Assembly: GCF_004124325.1 (NCBI RefSeq)
Contig: NZ_QBDT01000001.1
Location: 2,790,001 to 2,854,000 of the forward strand
DNA length: 64,000 nt
Direction: 5' to 3'
Source: Streptomyces sp. L2
GTDB taxonomy: Bacteria > Actinomycetota > Actinomycetes > Streptomycetales > Streptomycetaceae
The position numbers and the translations under genes were made by a program. Each line of letters begins with the position of its first letter. The first letter of the stretch is position 1. A model generated the notes under the pieces. It had not been told where the DNA came from, searched no databases, and saw only the letters and a list, made by a program, of their open reading frames with translations. This document shows positions 42,747-54,600 of this stretch, piece after piece.

Positions 42747-43481
42747 ATGAAGGACGCCACCGATCTGCCCCAGTCCCTGCTCGTCCTCGGCGGAACCTCC
42801 GGGATCGCGCTGGCCACCGCCCGCCGGCTGATCGCCCGCCGCACCCGCACGGTATGGCTGGCCGGCCGCCCCTCCCCCGCGCTGGAGTCCGCCGCGGACT
42901 CGCTGCGCCGCCTCGGCGCCGACGTCCGCACCGTCGCCTTCGACGCGCTCGACCCCGAGTCCCACGTCGAGACCCTCGGCAAGGTCTTCGCCGACGGGCC
43001 CGTCGACTGCGTCCTCCTCGCCTTCGGTGTCCTCGGCGACCAGGCCCACGACGAACGCGACCCGCTGCGCGCCGTCCGCATCGGCCAGACCAACTACACC
43101 GGCGCCCTGTCCGCGGCCCTCGTCTCGGCGAGCGCCCTGCAGAGCCAGAGCCACGGCTCCCTGGTGGTCCTCTCCTCGGCCACCGCCGAACGCCCCCGGC
43201 GCGCCGACTTCGTCTACGCCTCCAGCAAGGCCGGCCTGGACACCTTCACCCAGGGCCTCGGCGACGCCCTGCACGGCACCGGCGTCCACGTCATGCTCGT
43301 ACGCCCCGCCCCCGTCCGCCGCACGGGCCTCCTCACCACGACCCCGGAAGCAATCGCCACCTCCATCGAACTGGGCCTGCGCAGAGGCTCGGAGATCATC
43401 TGGGTACCAGGCGCCCTCCGCCTGCTCATGTCAGCCCTACGCCACACCCCGAGGGCGCTGTTCCGCCGGCTGCCGATCTAG
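42747..43481 (+). CDS. SDR-family reductase resembling DprE2
   Basis: A 244-residue short-chain dehydrogenase. The NAD(P) motif is LVLGGTSGIALATARRL and the catalytic YxxxK is FVYASSKAGLD. The stretches FDALDPESH, LAFGVLGDQ, TNYTGALSAALV, and SSATAERPRRADFVY match mycobacterial DprE2, the reductase that completes epimerisation of decaprenylphosphoryl-ribose to -arabinose. The oxidase partner DprE1 is not in the window, so the true substrate may be another polyprenyl-linked keto-sugar. The C-terminal 30 residues are basic and hydrophobic. Confidence 0.8.
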   Translation: MKDATDLPQSLLVLGGTSGIALATARRLIARRTRTVWLAGRPSPALESAADSLRRLGADVRTVAFDALDPESHVETLGKVFADGPVDCVLLAFGVLGDQAHDERDPLRAVRIGQTNYTGALSAALVSASALQSQSHGSLVVLSSATAERPRRADFVYASSKAGLDTFTQGLGDALHGTGVHVMLVRPAPVRRTGLLTTTPEAIATSIELGLRRGSEIIWVPGALRLLMSALRHTPRALFRRLPI

Positions 43482-43497
43482 TCGCCGGCCAGCAAGA

Positions 43498-43583
43498 GCG
43501 CCCCTCAGGGGCGCGGGGCCGTATCGATACGCGGCTCCGCCGCGTGGGCGCGATCAGCCACAACGGCGCCGCACCCGCGCGAC
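43498..43583 (+). repeat. Dispersed palindromic repeat, copy 4
   Basis: GCGCCCCTCAGGGGCGCGGG, GTATCGATACGCGGCTCCGC, CGCGTGGGCGCGATCAGCCA and CAACGGCGCCGCA run in the same order as copy 3. It lies 16 bases after the SDR stop and just before the end of the convergent gene. Confidence 0.75.
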
Positions 43584-43597
43584 AAGGGAGCCCACCA

Positions 43598-44179
43598 CTA
43601 CGAGACCGCGCTACGGCCGAACCGCGAAGCACTCCCCTGTGACGGCACCACCCCAGCCCCCCCGAACACGAACTCCCGCAGCTTCCTCCACACCCCGTCA
43701 GAGCCCTGCTCGTACAGCGCGAACCCCGTGCAGGACCACTCCGCGTCGAAGCCGGCCAGTTCCTCGAACGCCCGGTCCATCGCGTCCTCGTCGATCCCGT
43801 GCGCCACGGTCACGTGGGGGTGGTACGGGAACCGCAGCTCCAGGGCCACCGGCCCCGACGCGTCCCGCACCCTCTGCTGCAGCCAGGTGCAGTCCTCGGC
43901 CCCCTGGACGACCCGTACGTAGACCACCGGCGACAGCGGCCGGAAGGTCCCCGTGCCGGAGAGCCGCATCGGGAACGGCCTGCCGGTCGTGGCCACCTCG
44001 GTCAGGTGCGCCTCGACGGCGGGCAGCGCGGACGCGTCCAGCTCGGTCGGCGGCAGCAGCGTGACGTGCGTGGGGATGCCGTGCGCGGCGGCGTCGCCGA
44101 AGCCCGCGCGCCGCTCCTGGAGCAGGCTGCCGTGAGGCTCCGGGACCGCGATCGACACACCGATCGTTACGGTCCCCAC
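43598..44179 (-). CDS. 2'-5' RNA ligase-family (2H phosphoesterase) protein
   Basis: A 193-residue protein with two HxT motifs, HVTLLPP and HPHVTVAHG, the signature of the 2H phosphoesterase superfamily. It begins with TVTIGVSIAVPEPHGSLLQE. Members act on cyclic phosphates or 2'-5' bonds; the substrate here is unknown. The GTG at 44179 is 5 bases after GGAG. Confidence 0.88.
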   Translation of the reverse strand: MGTVTIGVSIAVPEPHGSLLQERRAGFGDAAAHGIPTHVTLLPPTELDASALPAVEAHLTEVATTGRPFPMRLSGTGTFRPLSPVVYVRVVQGAEDCTWLQQRVRDASGPVALELRFPYHPHVTVAHGIDEDAMDRAFEELAGFDAEWSCTGFALYEQGSDGVWRKLREFVFGGAGVVPSQGSASRFGRSAVS

Positions 44180-44280
44180 GTCGTCTCCTGTCGTCGGTGT
44201 CCGGGCTTCGACTGTACGGCCACACCCGCGGTGTCGGCAGGTGCGGCCGAGGTGATGTGCAGCGCTTGGCTCAGCGGGGC

Positions 44281-46176
<1,896 letters not shown>

Positions 46177-47628
46177 TCAGCCGAGGTCGATCTCCGGGTA
46201 GAGGGGGAAGCCGGCGACCAGGTCGGTCGCACGGTGGGAGATCTCGTCGGCGATCTTCGGGTCGAGGACGTGGGCCGCCTTCGAGGGGGCGCCGGACTTG
46301 GTGGTGCCGGGCTCGGTGGTCGTCAGGACCCGGTCGATGAGGCCGGCGACCTCGTCCATCTCGGCGGCGCCGAGACCCCGGGTGGTCAGGGCGGGCGTGC
46401 CGATACGGATGCCGGAGGTGTACCAGGCGCCGTTCGGGTCGGCCGGGATCGCGTTGCGGTTGGTGACGATGCCGGACTCCAGGAGAGCGGCCTCGGCCTG
46501 GCGGCCGGTGAGGCCGTAGGAGCCGGCGACGTCGATCAGGTTGAGGTGGTTGTCCGTGCCGCCGGTGACCAGGGTGGCGCCGCGCTTCATCAGGCCCTCG
46601 GCCAGCGCGCGCGAGTTGTCGACGACGCGCTGGGCGTAGTCCTGGAAGGCGGGCTGCCGGGCCTCGGCGAGGGCGACGGCCTTGGCGGCCATGACGTGCG
46701 GGAGCGGGCCGCCGAGCACCATCGGGCAGCCGCGGTCGACCTGGTCCTTGAGGGAGTCGTCGCACAGGACCATGCCGCCGCGCGGGCCGCGCAGCGACTT
46801 GTGGGTGGTCGTCGTCACGATCTGGGCGTGCGGGACCGGGTCGAAGTCGCCGGTGAGGACCTTGCCGGCGACGAGACCGGCGAAGTGGGCCATGTCGACC
46901 ATGAGGGTCGCGCCGACCTCGTCGGCGATCTCGCGCATGATCCGGAAGTTCACCAGCCGGGGGTACGCCGAGTAGCCGGCGACGATGATCAGCGGCTTGA
47001 ACTCGCGGGCCTGGGCGCGCAGGGCCTCGTAGTCGATGAGGCCGGTGGCGGAGTCGGTGCCGTAGGAGCGCTGGTCGAACATCTTGCCGGAGATGTTCGG
47101 GCGGAAGCCGTGGGTGAGGTGGCCGCCGGCGTCCAGGGACATGCCGAGCATCCGCTGGTTGCCGAAGGCCTGGCGCAGCTCGGCCCAGTCGGCGTCGGTG
47201 AGGTCGTTGACCTGGCGGGCGCCGGCCTTCTCCAGGAAGGGCACCTCGACGCGGGCGCCGAGGACGGCCCAGAAGGCGACGAGGTTGGCGTCGATGCCGG
47301 AGTGCGGCTGGACGTAGGCGTGCCGGGCGCCGAACAGCTCGCGGGCGTGCTCGGCGGCCAGCGCCTCGACCGTGTCGACGTTGCGGCAGCCGGCGTAGAA
47401 GCGGCGGCCGATGGTGCCCTCGGCGTACTTGTCGCTGAACCAGTTGCCCATGGTGAGCAGGGTGGCCGGGGAGGCGTAGTTCTCGGAGGCGATCAGCTTG
47501 AGCATCTCGCGCTGGTCGGTGACCTCCTGGCCGATCGCGTCGGCGACCCGGGGCTCCACGGCGCGGATCACGTCGAGGGCGGCGCGGAAGGCGGTGGACT
47601 CGGTGGAGAGGGGCTGCTGCTCTGGCAT
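46177..47628 (-). CDS. glyA: Serine hydroxymethyltransferase
   Basis: A 483-residue PLP enzyme that interconverts serine and glycine and supplies 5,10-methylene-THF. Landmarks: [38 protein letters not shown], the PLP-lysine motif [18 protein letters not shown], and [14 protein letters not shown]. It is longer than E. coli GlyA (about 417) owing to insertions, such as the stretch after [12 protein letters not shown], as seen in one actinobacterial subclass. The start is ATG 47628. A ZTP riboswitch lies in the leader, so expression should rise when folate or one-carbon shortage raises ZMP/ZTP. Confidence 0.95.
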   Translation of the reverse strand: MPEQQPLSTESTAFRAALDVIRAVEPRVADAIGQEVTDQREMLKLIASENYASPATLLTMGNWFSDKYAEGTIGRRFYAGCRNVDTVEALAAEHARELFGARHAYVQPHSGIDANLVAFWAVLGARVEVPFLEKAGARQVNDLTDADWAELRQAFGNQRMLGMSLDAGGHLTHGFRPNISGKMFDQRSYGTDSATGLIDYEALRAQAREFKPLIIVAGYSAYPRLVNFRIMREIADEVGATLMVDMAHFAGLVAGKVLTGDFDPVPHAQIVTTTTHKSLRGPRGGMVLCDDSLKDQVDRGCPMVLGGPLPHVMAAKAVALAEARQPAFQDYAQRVVDNSRALAEGLMKRGATLVTGGTDNHLNLIDVAGSYGLTGRQAEAALLESGIVTNRNAIPADPNGAWYTSGIRIGTPALTTRGLGAAEMDEVAGLIDRVLTTTEPGTTKSGAPSKAAHVLDPKIADEISHRATDLVAGFPLYPEIDLG

Positions 47629-47678
47629 GGCGCTCGGCCTCCGGTTGGCGTGCTTGCTGCGGTCACGGTTCACGGTTC

Positions 47679-47785
47679 GGCCCAGGCGCACGGCACTCGC
47701 TGCTCGCAGGGCCGCTCCCCGATGGTCCGTCCCATCCTCGGGTCCCGCCGTCACGGCAGGACCCAGCGCGCCAGTCACGGCCCGC
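47679..47785 (-). ncRNA. ZTP (pfl) riboswitch upstream of glyA
   Basis: On the minus strand the leader contains, in order, CCGTGACTGGCG, a variable hairpin (GGGTCCTGCCGTGACGGCGGGACC region), GGACCATCGGGGAGCGGCCC, and GCCGTGCGCCTGGGC. These match the conserved CGUGACUGGCG / ACCNNCGGGGAGCG / CCGNNCGCCUGGGC blocks of the pfl motif that binds the purine intermediate ZMP or ZTP. The GGCGC and GCGCC parts pair as P1. It ends about 50 bases before the glyA ATG, the expected position. No clear intrinsic terminator follows, so control may act on translation. Confidence 0.88.
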
Positions 47786-47789
47786 CGCC

Positions 47790-47795
47790 AGCCTA
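47790..47795 (-). promoter_or_regulatory. -10 box for glyA
   Basis: TAGGCT (within TATAGGCT) on the minus strand, about 6 bases before the first nucleotides of the riboswitch; this puts transcription start at about 47784. No clear -35 box. Confidence 0.45.
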
Positions 47796-47892
47796 TACGG
47801 CACGCCGGGCCGTCGGGTGGCCGCGTCCACCAGGCGGGCGGGATGAAGGGGTAAGCAGGGGGTGACGCCGTCCGCCGTTCCCGGGAGCCGCT

Positions 47893-49107
47893 GTGACCGC
47901 CACGGAAGCACTGATCGCCACCGCCGACGCCCACAGTGCGCCCACGTACCACCCGCTGCCGGTGGTGATCGCCACGGCGGAGGGCGCGTGGATGACGGAT
48001 GTGGAGGGCCGGCGCTACCTGGACTTCCTCGCGGGCTACTCGGCGCTGAACTTCGGTCACGGCAACCGGCGGCTGCTCAAGGCGGCGAAGGCGCAGCTGG
48101 ACCGGGTGACGCTGACCTCGCGGGCGTTCCACCACGACCGGTTCGGGGCGTTCTGCGCCGAGCTGGCGGAGCTGTGCGGGATGGAGATGGTGCTGCCGAT
48201 GAACACCGGGGCGGAGGCGGTGGAGACGGCGGTGAAGACGGCGCGGAAGTGGGGGTACCGGGTGAAGGGGGTGCCCGCGGAGATGGCGAAGATCGTGGTC
48301 GCGGGCGGCAACTTCCACGGCCGTACGACGACGGTGATCAGCTTCTCCACCGACGCGGAGGCCCGCGCGGACTACGGGCCGTACACGCCGGGGTTCGAGA
48401 TCGTGCCGTACGGGGACCTGACGGCGATGCGGTCGGCGGTCACGGAGAACACGGTGGCCGTGCTGCTGGAGCCGATCCAGGGCGAGTCGGGGGTGATCGT
48501 GCCGCCGGCGGGCTATCTGGCGGGGGTGCGGGAGCTGACCCGGGAGCGGAACGTGCTGTTCGTCGCCGACGAGATCCAGTCGGGGCTCGGCCGCACGGGG
48601 CGGACCTTCGCGTGCGAGCACGAGGGGGTCGTGCCGGACGTGTACGTGCTGGGCAAGGCCCTCGGGGGCGGGATCGTGCCGGTGTCGGCGGTGGTGTCGA
48701 GCGCCGAGGTGCTGGGGGTGTTCCGGCCGGGTGAGCACGGGTCGACGTTCGGCGGGAATCCGCTGGCCTGCGCGGTGGCGCTGGAGGTGATCGCGATGCT
48801 GCGCTCCGGCGAGTTCCAGGAGCGGGCGGCCCGGCTCGGGGAGCGTCTGCACGGGTCGCTGGCGACGCTGGCCGGCACGGGCCGGGTGACGGCGGTGCGG
48901 GGGCGGGGCCTGTGGGCGGGGGTGGACGTCCATCCGGCGTACGGCACCGGCCGCGAGGTGTCCGAGCGGCTGATGGACCGTGGCGTCCTGGTCAAGGACA
49001 CCCACGGCGCGACGATCCGCATCGCCCCACCCCTGGTCGTCTCGGAGGAGGACCTGGACTGGGGGCTCGCGGAGATCGGGCGGGTGCTCGGTGGTGACGG
49101 GGCTTAG
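47893..49107 (+). CDS. rocD: Ornithine--oxo-acid aminotransferase
   Basis: A 404-residue class III aminotransferase. [59 protein letters not shown], and [13 protein letters not shown] are typical of ornithine aminotransferase; the PLP lysine is in VLGKALGGG (about residue 255). It makes glutamate semialdehyde from ornithine. The GTG at 47893 is 5 bases after GGGAG. It is divergent from glyA across the riboswitch region. Confidence 0.9.
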   Translation: MTATEALIATADAHSAPTYHPLPVVIATAEGAWMTDVEGRRYLDFLAGYSALNFGHGNRRLLKAAKAQLDRVTLTSRAFHHDRFGAFCAELAELCGMEMVLPMNTGAEAVETAVKTARKWGYRVKGVPAEMAKIVVAGGNFHGRTTTVISFSTDAEARADYGPYTPGFEIVPYGDLTAMRSAVTENTVAVLLEPIQGESGVIVPPAGYLAGVRELTRERNVLFVADEIQSGLGRTGRTFACEHEGVVPDVYVLGKALGGGIVPVSAVVSSAEVLGVFRPGEHGSTFGGNPLACAVALEVIAMLRSGEFQERAARLGERLHGSLATLAGTGRVTAVRGRGLWAGVDVHPAYGTGREVSERLMDRGVLVKDTHGATIRIAPPLVVSEEDLDWGLAEIGRVLGGDGA

Positions 49108-49146
49108 TGGTCTCCCCGGCCGCGCCTGCCGTCCCTGCCGTGTCGT

Positions 49147-49177
49147 TGCCGGCGCGGCCCGCCCGCCCGCGCCGGCA
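49147..49177 (+). terminator. Terminator after the aminotransferase gene
   Basis: TGCCGGCGCG and CGCGCCGGCA form a 10-bp stem with an 11-base loop, 40 bases after the stop. Confidence 0.7.
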
Positions 49178-49298
49178 GCGCTCCGCCGGAGGATCGTGGT
49201 CACCGGGTTGTTCGGCGGTGGCCTGCTCGAAGGCCGAAGTCCGACCTGGCCGCGGCACCGACCGGCAGCTGACGTGCCGTCCGCGACGACGGTGCTCT

Positions 49299-50216
49299 TC
49301 AGGTGAGTTCGTGTCGGGTGCCGTCGGCGACGGCGTGGAGCTTGTCGGGGTTGGCCACGTTGTGGATGGCCGAGATGCGCCCGTCCGGGTCGAAGTCGAA
49401 GGTCATCGTGGCGACCACGCGGTCCGGGCCGCGGAAGACCACCCCCGGGCCGCCGTTGATCCAGGTGAGTTCCGCCCGCATCTGCCCGGGCTCGATGCCC
49501 TGGTAGGTCGCGGTGCCGAGCGCGGCGAACCAACCGGCGACAGTCTCCAGGCCGACGACCGGCTTGAGAGCCTGGCGGACCTTGCCGCCGCCATCGGTCC
49601 ACAGCGTCACGTCCGGGGAGAGCAGCTCCATCAGGGTGTTGATGTCGCCGCCCGTCGCCGCCGCGAAGAACCGCTCGGTGACGTCGCGTTGGCGGGCGCG
49701 GTCCGCGGTGAAACGGGGCCGGCGGGCCTGTACGTGTTCGCGGGCGCGATGCCCGGCCTGCCGGACCGCCGGCTCCGAGCGTTCCACCGCCTGGGCGATC
49801 TCCGCGTAACTGAAGGCGAAGACCTCCTTCAGCACGAAGACCGCGCGCTCCAGGGGGCTCAGCGTCTCCAGGACCACCAGCAGCGCCATGGAGACCGAGT
49901 CCGTCATGGCGGCGCCGTCGGCGGTGTCCGGGCCGGTGAGGATCGGCTCGGGCAGCCATGGCCCGACATAGGTCTCGCGCTGGTGGCGCGTCGAGCGGAG
50001 CCGTTCCATCGCCAGGTTGGAAACGATCCGGGTGAGATACGCCTTGGGGTCGACGACCTGGGAACGGTCGGCCGCCGACCACTTGAACCAGGCGTCCTGG
50101 ACCAGGTCCTCGGCATCGGCGGCGGTGCCGAGGATTCGGTAGGCGACGGAGAAGAGCAGGGTGCGGTACTGCTGGAAGGCGAGCTGGTCGGGGCCGGCCT
50201 GCTGCGGCTGGGTCAC
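49299..50216 (-). CDS. sigJ: ECF41-group sigma factor with C-terminal SnoaL-like domain
   Basis: A 305-residue sigma factor. Region 2 ([30 protein letters not shown]) and region 4 ([40 protein letters not shown]) are joined to a SnoaL/NTF2-like domain from about residue 190. The ECF41 hallmarks are present: the linker GPWLPEP, and DGGGK and NPDKL in the extension, which in this group regulates the sigma factor in cis instead of a separate anti-sigma protein. The GTG at 50216 overlaps the stop of the upstream oxidoreductase (GTGA). The gene symbol reflects group resemblance only. Confidence 0.9.
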   Translation of the reverse strand: MTQPQQAGPDQLAFQQYRTLLFSVAYRILGTAADAEDLVQDAWFKWSAADRSQVVDPKAYLTRIVSNLAMERLRSTRHQRETYVGPWLPEPILTGPDTADGAAMTDSVSMALLVVLETLSPLERAVFVLKEVFAFSYAEIAQAVERSEPAVRQAGHRAREHVQARRPRFTADRARQRDVTERFFAAATGGDINTLMELLSPDVTLWTDGGGKVRQALKPVVGLETVAGWFAALGTATYQGIEPGQMRAELTWINGGPGVVFRGPDRVVATMTFDFDPDGRISAIHNVANPDKLHAVADGTRHELT

Positions 50217-51406
50217 TTGGCGCTCCTGATCCGGGTGTAGCGGCCGCCGTGCGGCCAGAACGCGCCCGAGGCGGGCATCTTCTTCATGCGGACGAAAGTC
50301 GCCCACGGCGCGGCGGAGACCGTCTCCTTGTACTTCGCGGCCCGCTTGCCGGTCAGTACGATCCGGCGCGGGCTGTCGTCGGGATGGGTGAACTGCACGA
50401 CGCCATCGTTTCGGCCCAGGCTGACGGGTGTGTGGTAGTAGCCGAAGCGGAAGGGCTTGGGCTCCTTGCCGGCCAGCACCCGCAGGATGGAGAGGGCCGC
50501 GTGCACGCCGGTGGGCATGCCGCTCTGGCAGGTTCCGTGCATCACGCCGTAGCCCTGGCGGATCGCCGCCGCGTCGCCCACAGCGTAGACGTCCGGGTGG
50601 GAGACCGAGCGCAGCGCGCTGTCGGTGACCACGCGGCCGCGCTCGTCGACGGTCAGGCCCGCGGCGGCGGCCAGCGGGGAGACGCGGGTACCGCTGGTCC
50701 ACACGACCGCGTCCGCCGGGATGCTGGAGCCGTCCGCGAGTTCGACGCTGTCCGGCAGCACCTTGACCACGTCGACGCCACTGCGCACCCGCACACCGAG
50801 CCGGGCGAGCACCGCATCCAGGTGGGCCTTGGCCTTCGGGTGCATGCCCGCGCCCGGCTCCTGCCGGCCCAGCAGCACCACCTGGAGTTCCGGGAGCCGC
50901 TCGGCGATCTCCGCCGCGGCCTCGACGCCGGTCAGGCCGCTGCCGCCGACCACGACGGTCCCGCCGCCCGACCGGGTCAGCCGTTCGGCGAGGAGGGCGG
51001 CGTCCTCCGGGCTGTTGAGGGTGTAGGCGTGGTCGTCCACGCCGGGGACGGCGGCGGTGTCCGCGATGCTGCCCAGACCGTAGACCAGGGTGTCGTAGTG
51101 CAGGACCCGGTCGTCGTCGATCCGGACGGTCTTCGCCCCGGCGTCCACGGCCGTGACCCAGCCGCGGACGAAGGAGGCGCCGGTGCCGTCCAGCAGCTCC
51201 GGGATGTTCATCTCGGCCGTCTCCTGGCCGGTGGCGGTCATGTGCAGGCGGAGCCGCTCGGTGAAGGTGTCGTAGGGGTTGACCAGCGTCACACGCGGTG
51301 TCCCCCGCTTCCCTGCGCGGGCCGCGAGCTGGATCGCGGCGGAGAGCCCTGCGTAGCCGGCGCCCAGGACCAGGACCTCGTGCTGCTGTGCCGCTGTCGC
51401 GTTCAT
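50213..51406 (-). CDS. FAD-dependent NAD(P)H oxidoreductase (NDH-2-like), ECF41 partner
   Basis: A 397-residue flavoprotein. Two dinucleotide-binding folds: [18 protein letters not shown] (FAD) and [20 protein letters not shown] (NAD(P)H); the second FAD contact is in [19 protein letters not shown]. It resembles type II NADH dehydrogenase and FSP1/AIF-like quinone reductases. ECF41 genes typically sit beside COE genes (carboxymuconolactone decarboxylase, oxidoreductase or epimerase); this would be the oxidoreductase form, first in the operon and co-translated with the sigma factor. Start ATG 51406; GGAG is 11 bases ahead. Confidence 0.88.
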   Translation of the reverse strand: MNATAAQQHEVLVLGAGYAGLSAAIQLAARAGKRGTPRVTLVNPYDTFTERLRLHMTATGQETAEMNIPELLDGTGASFVRGWVTAVDAGAKTVRIDDDRVLHYDTLVYGLGSIADTAAVPGVDDHAYTLNSPEDAALLAERLTRSGGGTVVVGGSGLTGVEAAAEIAERLPELQVVLLGRQEPGAGMHPKAKAHLDAVLARLGVRVRSGVDVVKVLPDSVELADGSSIPADAVVWTSGTRVSPLAAAAGLTVDERGRVVTDSALRSVSHPDVYAVGDAAAIRQGYGVMHGTCQSGMPTGVHAALSILRVLAGKEPKPFRFGYYHTPVSLGRNDGVVQFTHPDDSPRRIVLTGKRAAKYKETVSAAPWATFVRMKKMPASGAFWPHGGRYTRIRSAK

Positions 51407-51458
51407 CGCTCTGCCATCTCCATCGTGTCGGTCTTTCCCGCCGTGCGGACGACCACCA

Positions 51459-51486
51459 GACGCGAGCTGCCCTTCCGTTCGTGACA
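51459..51486 (-). promoter_or_regulatory. Candidate ECF41-type promoter of the oxidoreductase-sigma operon
   Basis: The minus strand reads TGTCACG, 17 bases, then CGTC, ending about 53 bases before the oxidoreductase ATG. From memory the ECF41 consensus is TGTCACA-N16-CGTC/A, so this fits with a spacer one base longer and suggests autoregulation. Confidence 0.5.
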
Positions 51487-51692
51487 TGGAGCCGATGTGA
51501 CCCGCGTCACACCAGGAAGGGGGACGGGCGGCCGCGGACCACCTGGCTCAGGGCCCGGTCCGACCCGGACTGGTCGCGGGGCGCCTTCCGCTCGGTGAAC
51601 CCGCGGGCCCTGGAAAGGGGAGGTCCGACGGGTCCGTATCCCGCGGCCAGGGGCGAGAAGGGGCCGCCGACCCGGCCAGGTGAGATGACGTC

Positions 51693-54600
51693 TCAGCCGG
51701 TCGGGCGGGTCATGAGGGTGCGGGTGAGTTCGACGCGGGACTTGACGCCGAGTTTGCGGTAGGCGCGGGTGAGGGCCGCCTCGACGGTCTTGACGCTGAG
51801 CATCAGGCCCGTGGCGATCTCGCGGTTGGTGGCGCCCTGGGCGACGCGGGCGGCGACGCTGCGTTCCGTGGCGCTGAGGCCCTCGGACCAGGAGCCGGAA
51901 CCGGTCTCGGGGAGGCGGAGCGGGTCGTCGCCGGCCCGGTCACGTTCGGCGCGGGTCAAGGCGATCCAGGTGCGGGCGCCGGCCTTGGTGAAGATGCGCA
52001 GCGCCTCGGCGAAGGCCGCGTGCGCGGCGACCTCGTCGCCGAGGCGGCGGCGGACCCTGCCGAGGGCGACGCGGGCGCGGGCCTCCTCCAGGGGGTATCC
52101 GGCGGTGCGCAGCCGGGCCGCGGCGTCCTCGAACCCCGTGGCCGCCCGGCCGGGTTCGCCACGGGCCTCGCTGACGACGGCCGCGGCGCGGGCGAGGGTG
52201 GCGAGGACGCCGGGGCGGCCGAGCCGTTCGGCCTGGCCGCGGGCGCGGGCGATGACGGCTTCGGCCTCGTCGGTGGCGCCGCTGCCGGCGAGGGCTTCGG
52301 CGAGGTCGGCGTGCCAGCGCCGGGTCGCCGGGTCCTGCTGGCCCTGGGCGGTCTCCAACTCGGCTGCCCGGCGGAGCAGTTCGGCGGCCTGGTGGGCCTG
52401 TCCGCCGAACAGCCGGATGCGGCCCTCGGCGTGCAGGGCGCGGGGCAGGAAGAGCCGGTCGTCGTCGTCCTCGCTGTGCCGGCGGGCGGCCTCGGCGGCG
52501 GCGAGGGCCTGGCCGAGGGTGCCGCCCGCGGTCTCGGCGAGGGAGACGCCGTACCAGGAGGGTCCCTGGCTGAGGCCGGCCTGTTCGGCGATGCGCAGGC
52601 TCTGCCGGGCGATGGTGAGGGCGGGGCGGCAGCGTCCGCGCCAGATCTCGACCTGGGCGAGGCCGAGCAGGCAGTGGCTGAGGCTGTCGGCGGAGCCGCG
52701 CTGCCGCAACCGGTAGACGAGGGTGCGGAGTTCGGCTCGCGCTTCGTCGAGTTCGTCGTGGACGAGGTGGAAGCGGTGCTTGAGGTAGAGGGGGCCGTTG
52801 TGGTGGGCCATGGCGTGCGCGTCGTGCGGTGCGCTGAGGGCGGCGGCCAGGGTGGTCTCGGCCTCGGGCAGGCCGAGGAAGAGTTCGAGAGCGGCCTGCT
52901 GGGTGAGTGCCATGAGTTCGGTACGGCGGTCGCCGGTGCGGGCGGCGAGCGCGGCGGCGCGTACGGCGTGGCCGTGGGCGCGGGCGGCGGAGCCGCCGAC
53001 CATCCATTCGCGCCAGCTCATCCGGTAGTGCAGCGGGGCGAGCAGCGCGGGGTCGCGGCCGGCGTCGCGGACGGCCTCGTGGAAGACGGTGGAGATCTCG
53101 GCCATGGCCTGGCCGCAGGAGTCGATGACGATGTTCCAGGCGCGGACCCGGTCGGCGGGCCGGTCGGCGTCGCCGAGGACCTCGTGGGCGAGGTGGCGGG
53201 CGAAGTCGAAGTCCCCGGCGTCGAGTCCGTCCTCGGCGGCGGTGAGCCGGCGGTCGGTGTCGGCGTGGCTGTCGCCGACGGGTGTGTGGTCGGCGGCGAG
53301 CCGCCCGAGGCGGGCTGCGGTGCCGGGGGCGCCGCGGCGCCGTGCGGCGGTGGCGGCGTCGGCGAGGCGGGCCGCCACGGCGGGGTCCGGGCCGGCGGTG
53401 AGCCGGGCGAGGTGGTGGGCGCGTTCGACGGGGTCGGTGGCGGCGTCGGCCAGTGCGCGGTGGGCGCCCATGAGGTCGTCGTAGGGCGTGTCGGCGTGCA
53501 GGACCAGCGGGGTGAGCGGGTCCGGGAACCGCAGGACGCCGTGGTCGCCGGTCTGCAGCAGTCCGCGTCGTACGCAGGTGTCGACGTCGGCCGGGGCGTG
53601 CCGACAGCCGGCCCGGCGCAGCAGGTCGACGGTGGGGCGGGCGGCGGCCGCGGCGGTGAGCAGGGTCTGGCGCGCGCCGGCGGGGAGGGCGGCGACGCGG
53701 TCGAGAATGGGGCGCCGCAGGGAGTCGGGTACGGGGAGGGGTTCCTCGGCGTGGGGCGGCTCGGCGCCCTCGGTGCGGACGCGTTCGTCGAGCGCTGCGC
53801 CGAGTTCCAGCGCGGTGCGCGGGTTGCCGCCGCTCGCCTGGTGCAGGCGGGCGATCAGGGGCCGGGGCCAGGTGGGCTGGTCGTGGGCTTCGAGGAGGTC
53901 GGCGATCTCGTGGGCGGTCAGCGGGGGCACGGGCACGCGGCGGACGGGGTGCGGGCACAGGTCCTGGGGGTGGACGGAGCCGGCGTACGGGCCCTCGTGC
54001 CCGGGCACGCCGGTGCGTGGCGCGTACGGCGCCTCGTCTGCGGGGACGCCGGTGCGCAGTGCGGCCAGGACGGCGGGGCCGGGGCCCGGTCCGCCGTGCG
54101 CGGCGAGGAACCGCAGGACGCCGGCGGTGGGCGGGTCGAGCCACTGGGCGTCGTCGACGACGAGCAGGACCGGGTGGTCGGCGGCCAGCAGCGCGAGGGT
54201 CTTGCGGACGGCTATCCGCAGGACGAGCGCGCCACGCCCGGCGGCGGGGGTTGGGGCCGGGGCCGGGGCGGTGGCCGGGGTCGGTTCTGGGCGCGGGGCC
54301 AGGCCCAGGGTCGGCTCCACGGCCAGGTTCGGATCCACGGCCAGGCTCGGGGCCGGGGCCGGGGCCGGGGTCGGGGCCGGGGCCGGAGTCGGGCCCGCGG
54401 CCGGAGTCGGACCGGAGGCCGGGGTCGATGGTGGAGTGCTGCGGAGCAGGGCCGATTCGAGTACCGCTCGCTCGTGCGGGGCGAGACCGGCGAGGGTGTC
54501 GTCGCCGACGGGGGCGAGCAGGTCGATGAGGCCGAGGAAGGGGGTGTCGTGGTCGGCCGGGGAGGGTGAGCAGCGCAGGACACGGTGGCCGCGGGCGGCG

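Noticed and set aside
54240..54430. GGCCGGGGC tandem repeats as a possible CRISPR or satellite
   Set aside because: They are in frame and encode the Pro/Ala insertion of the LAL regulator; unit length is far too short for CRISPR.
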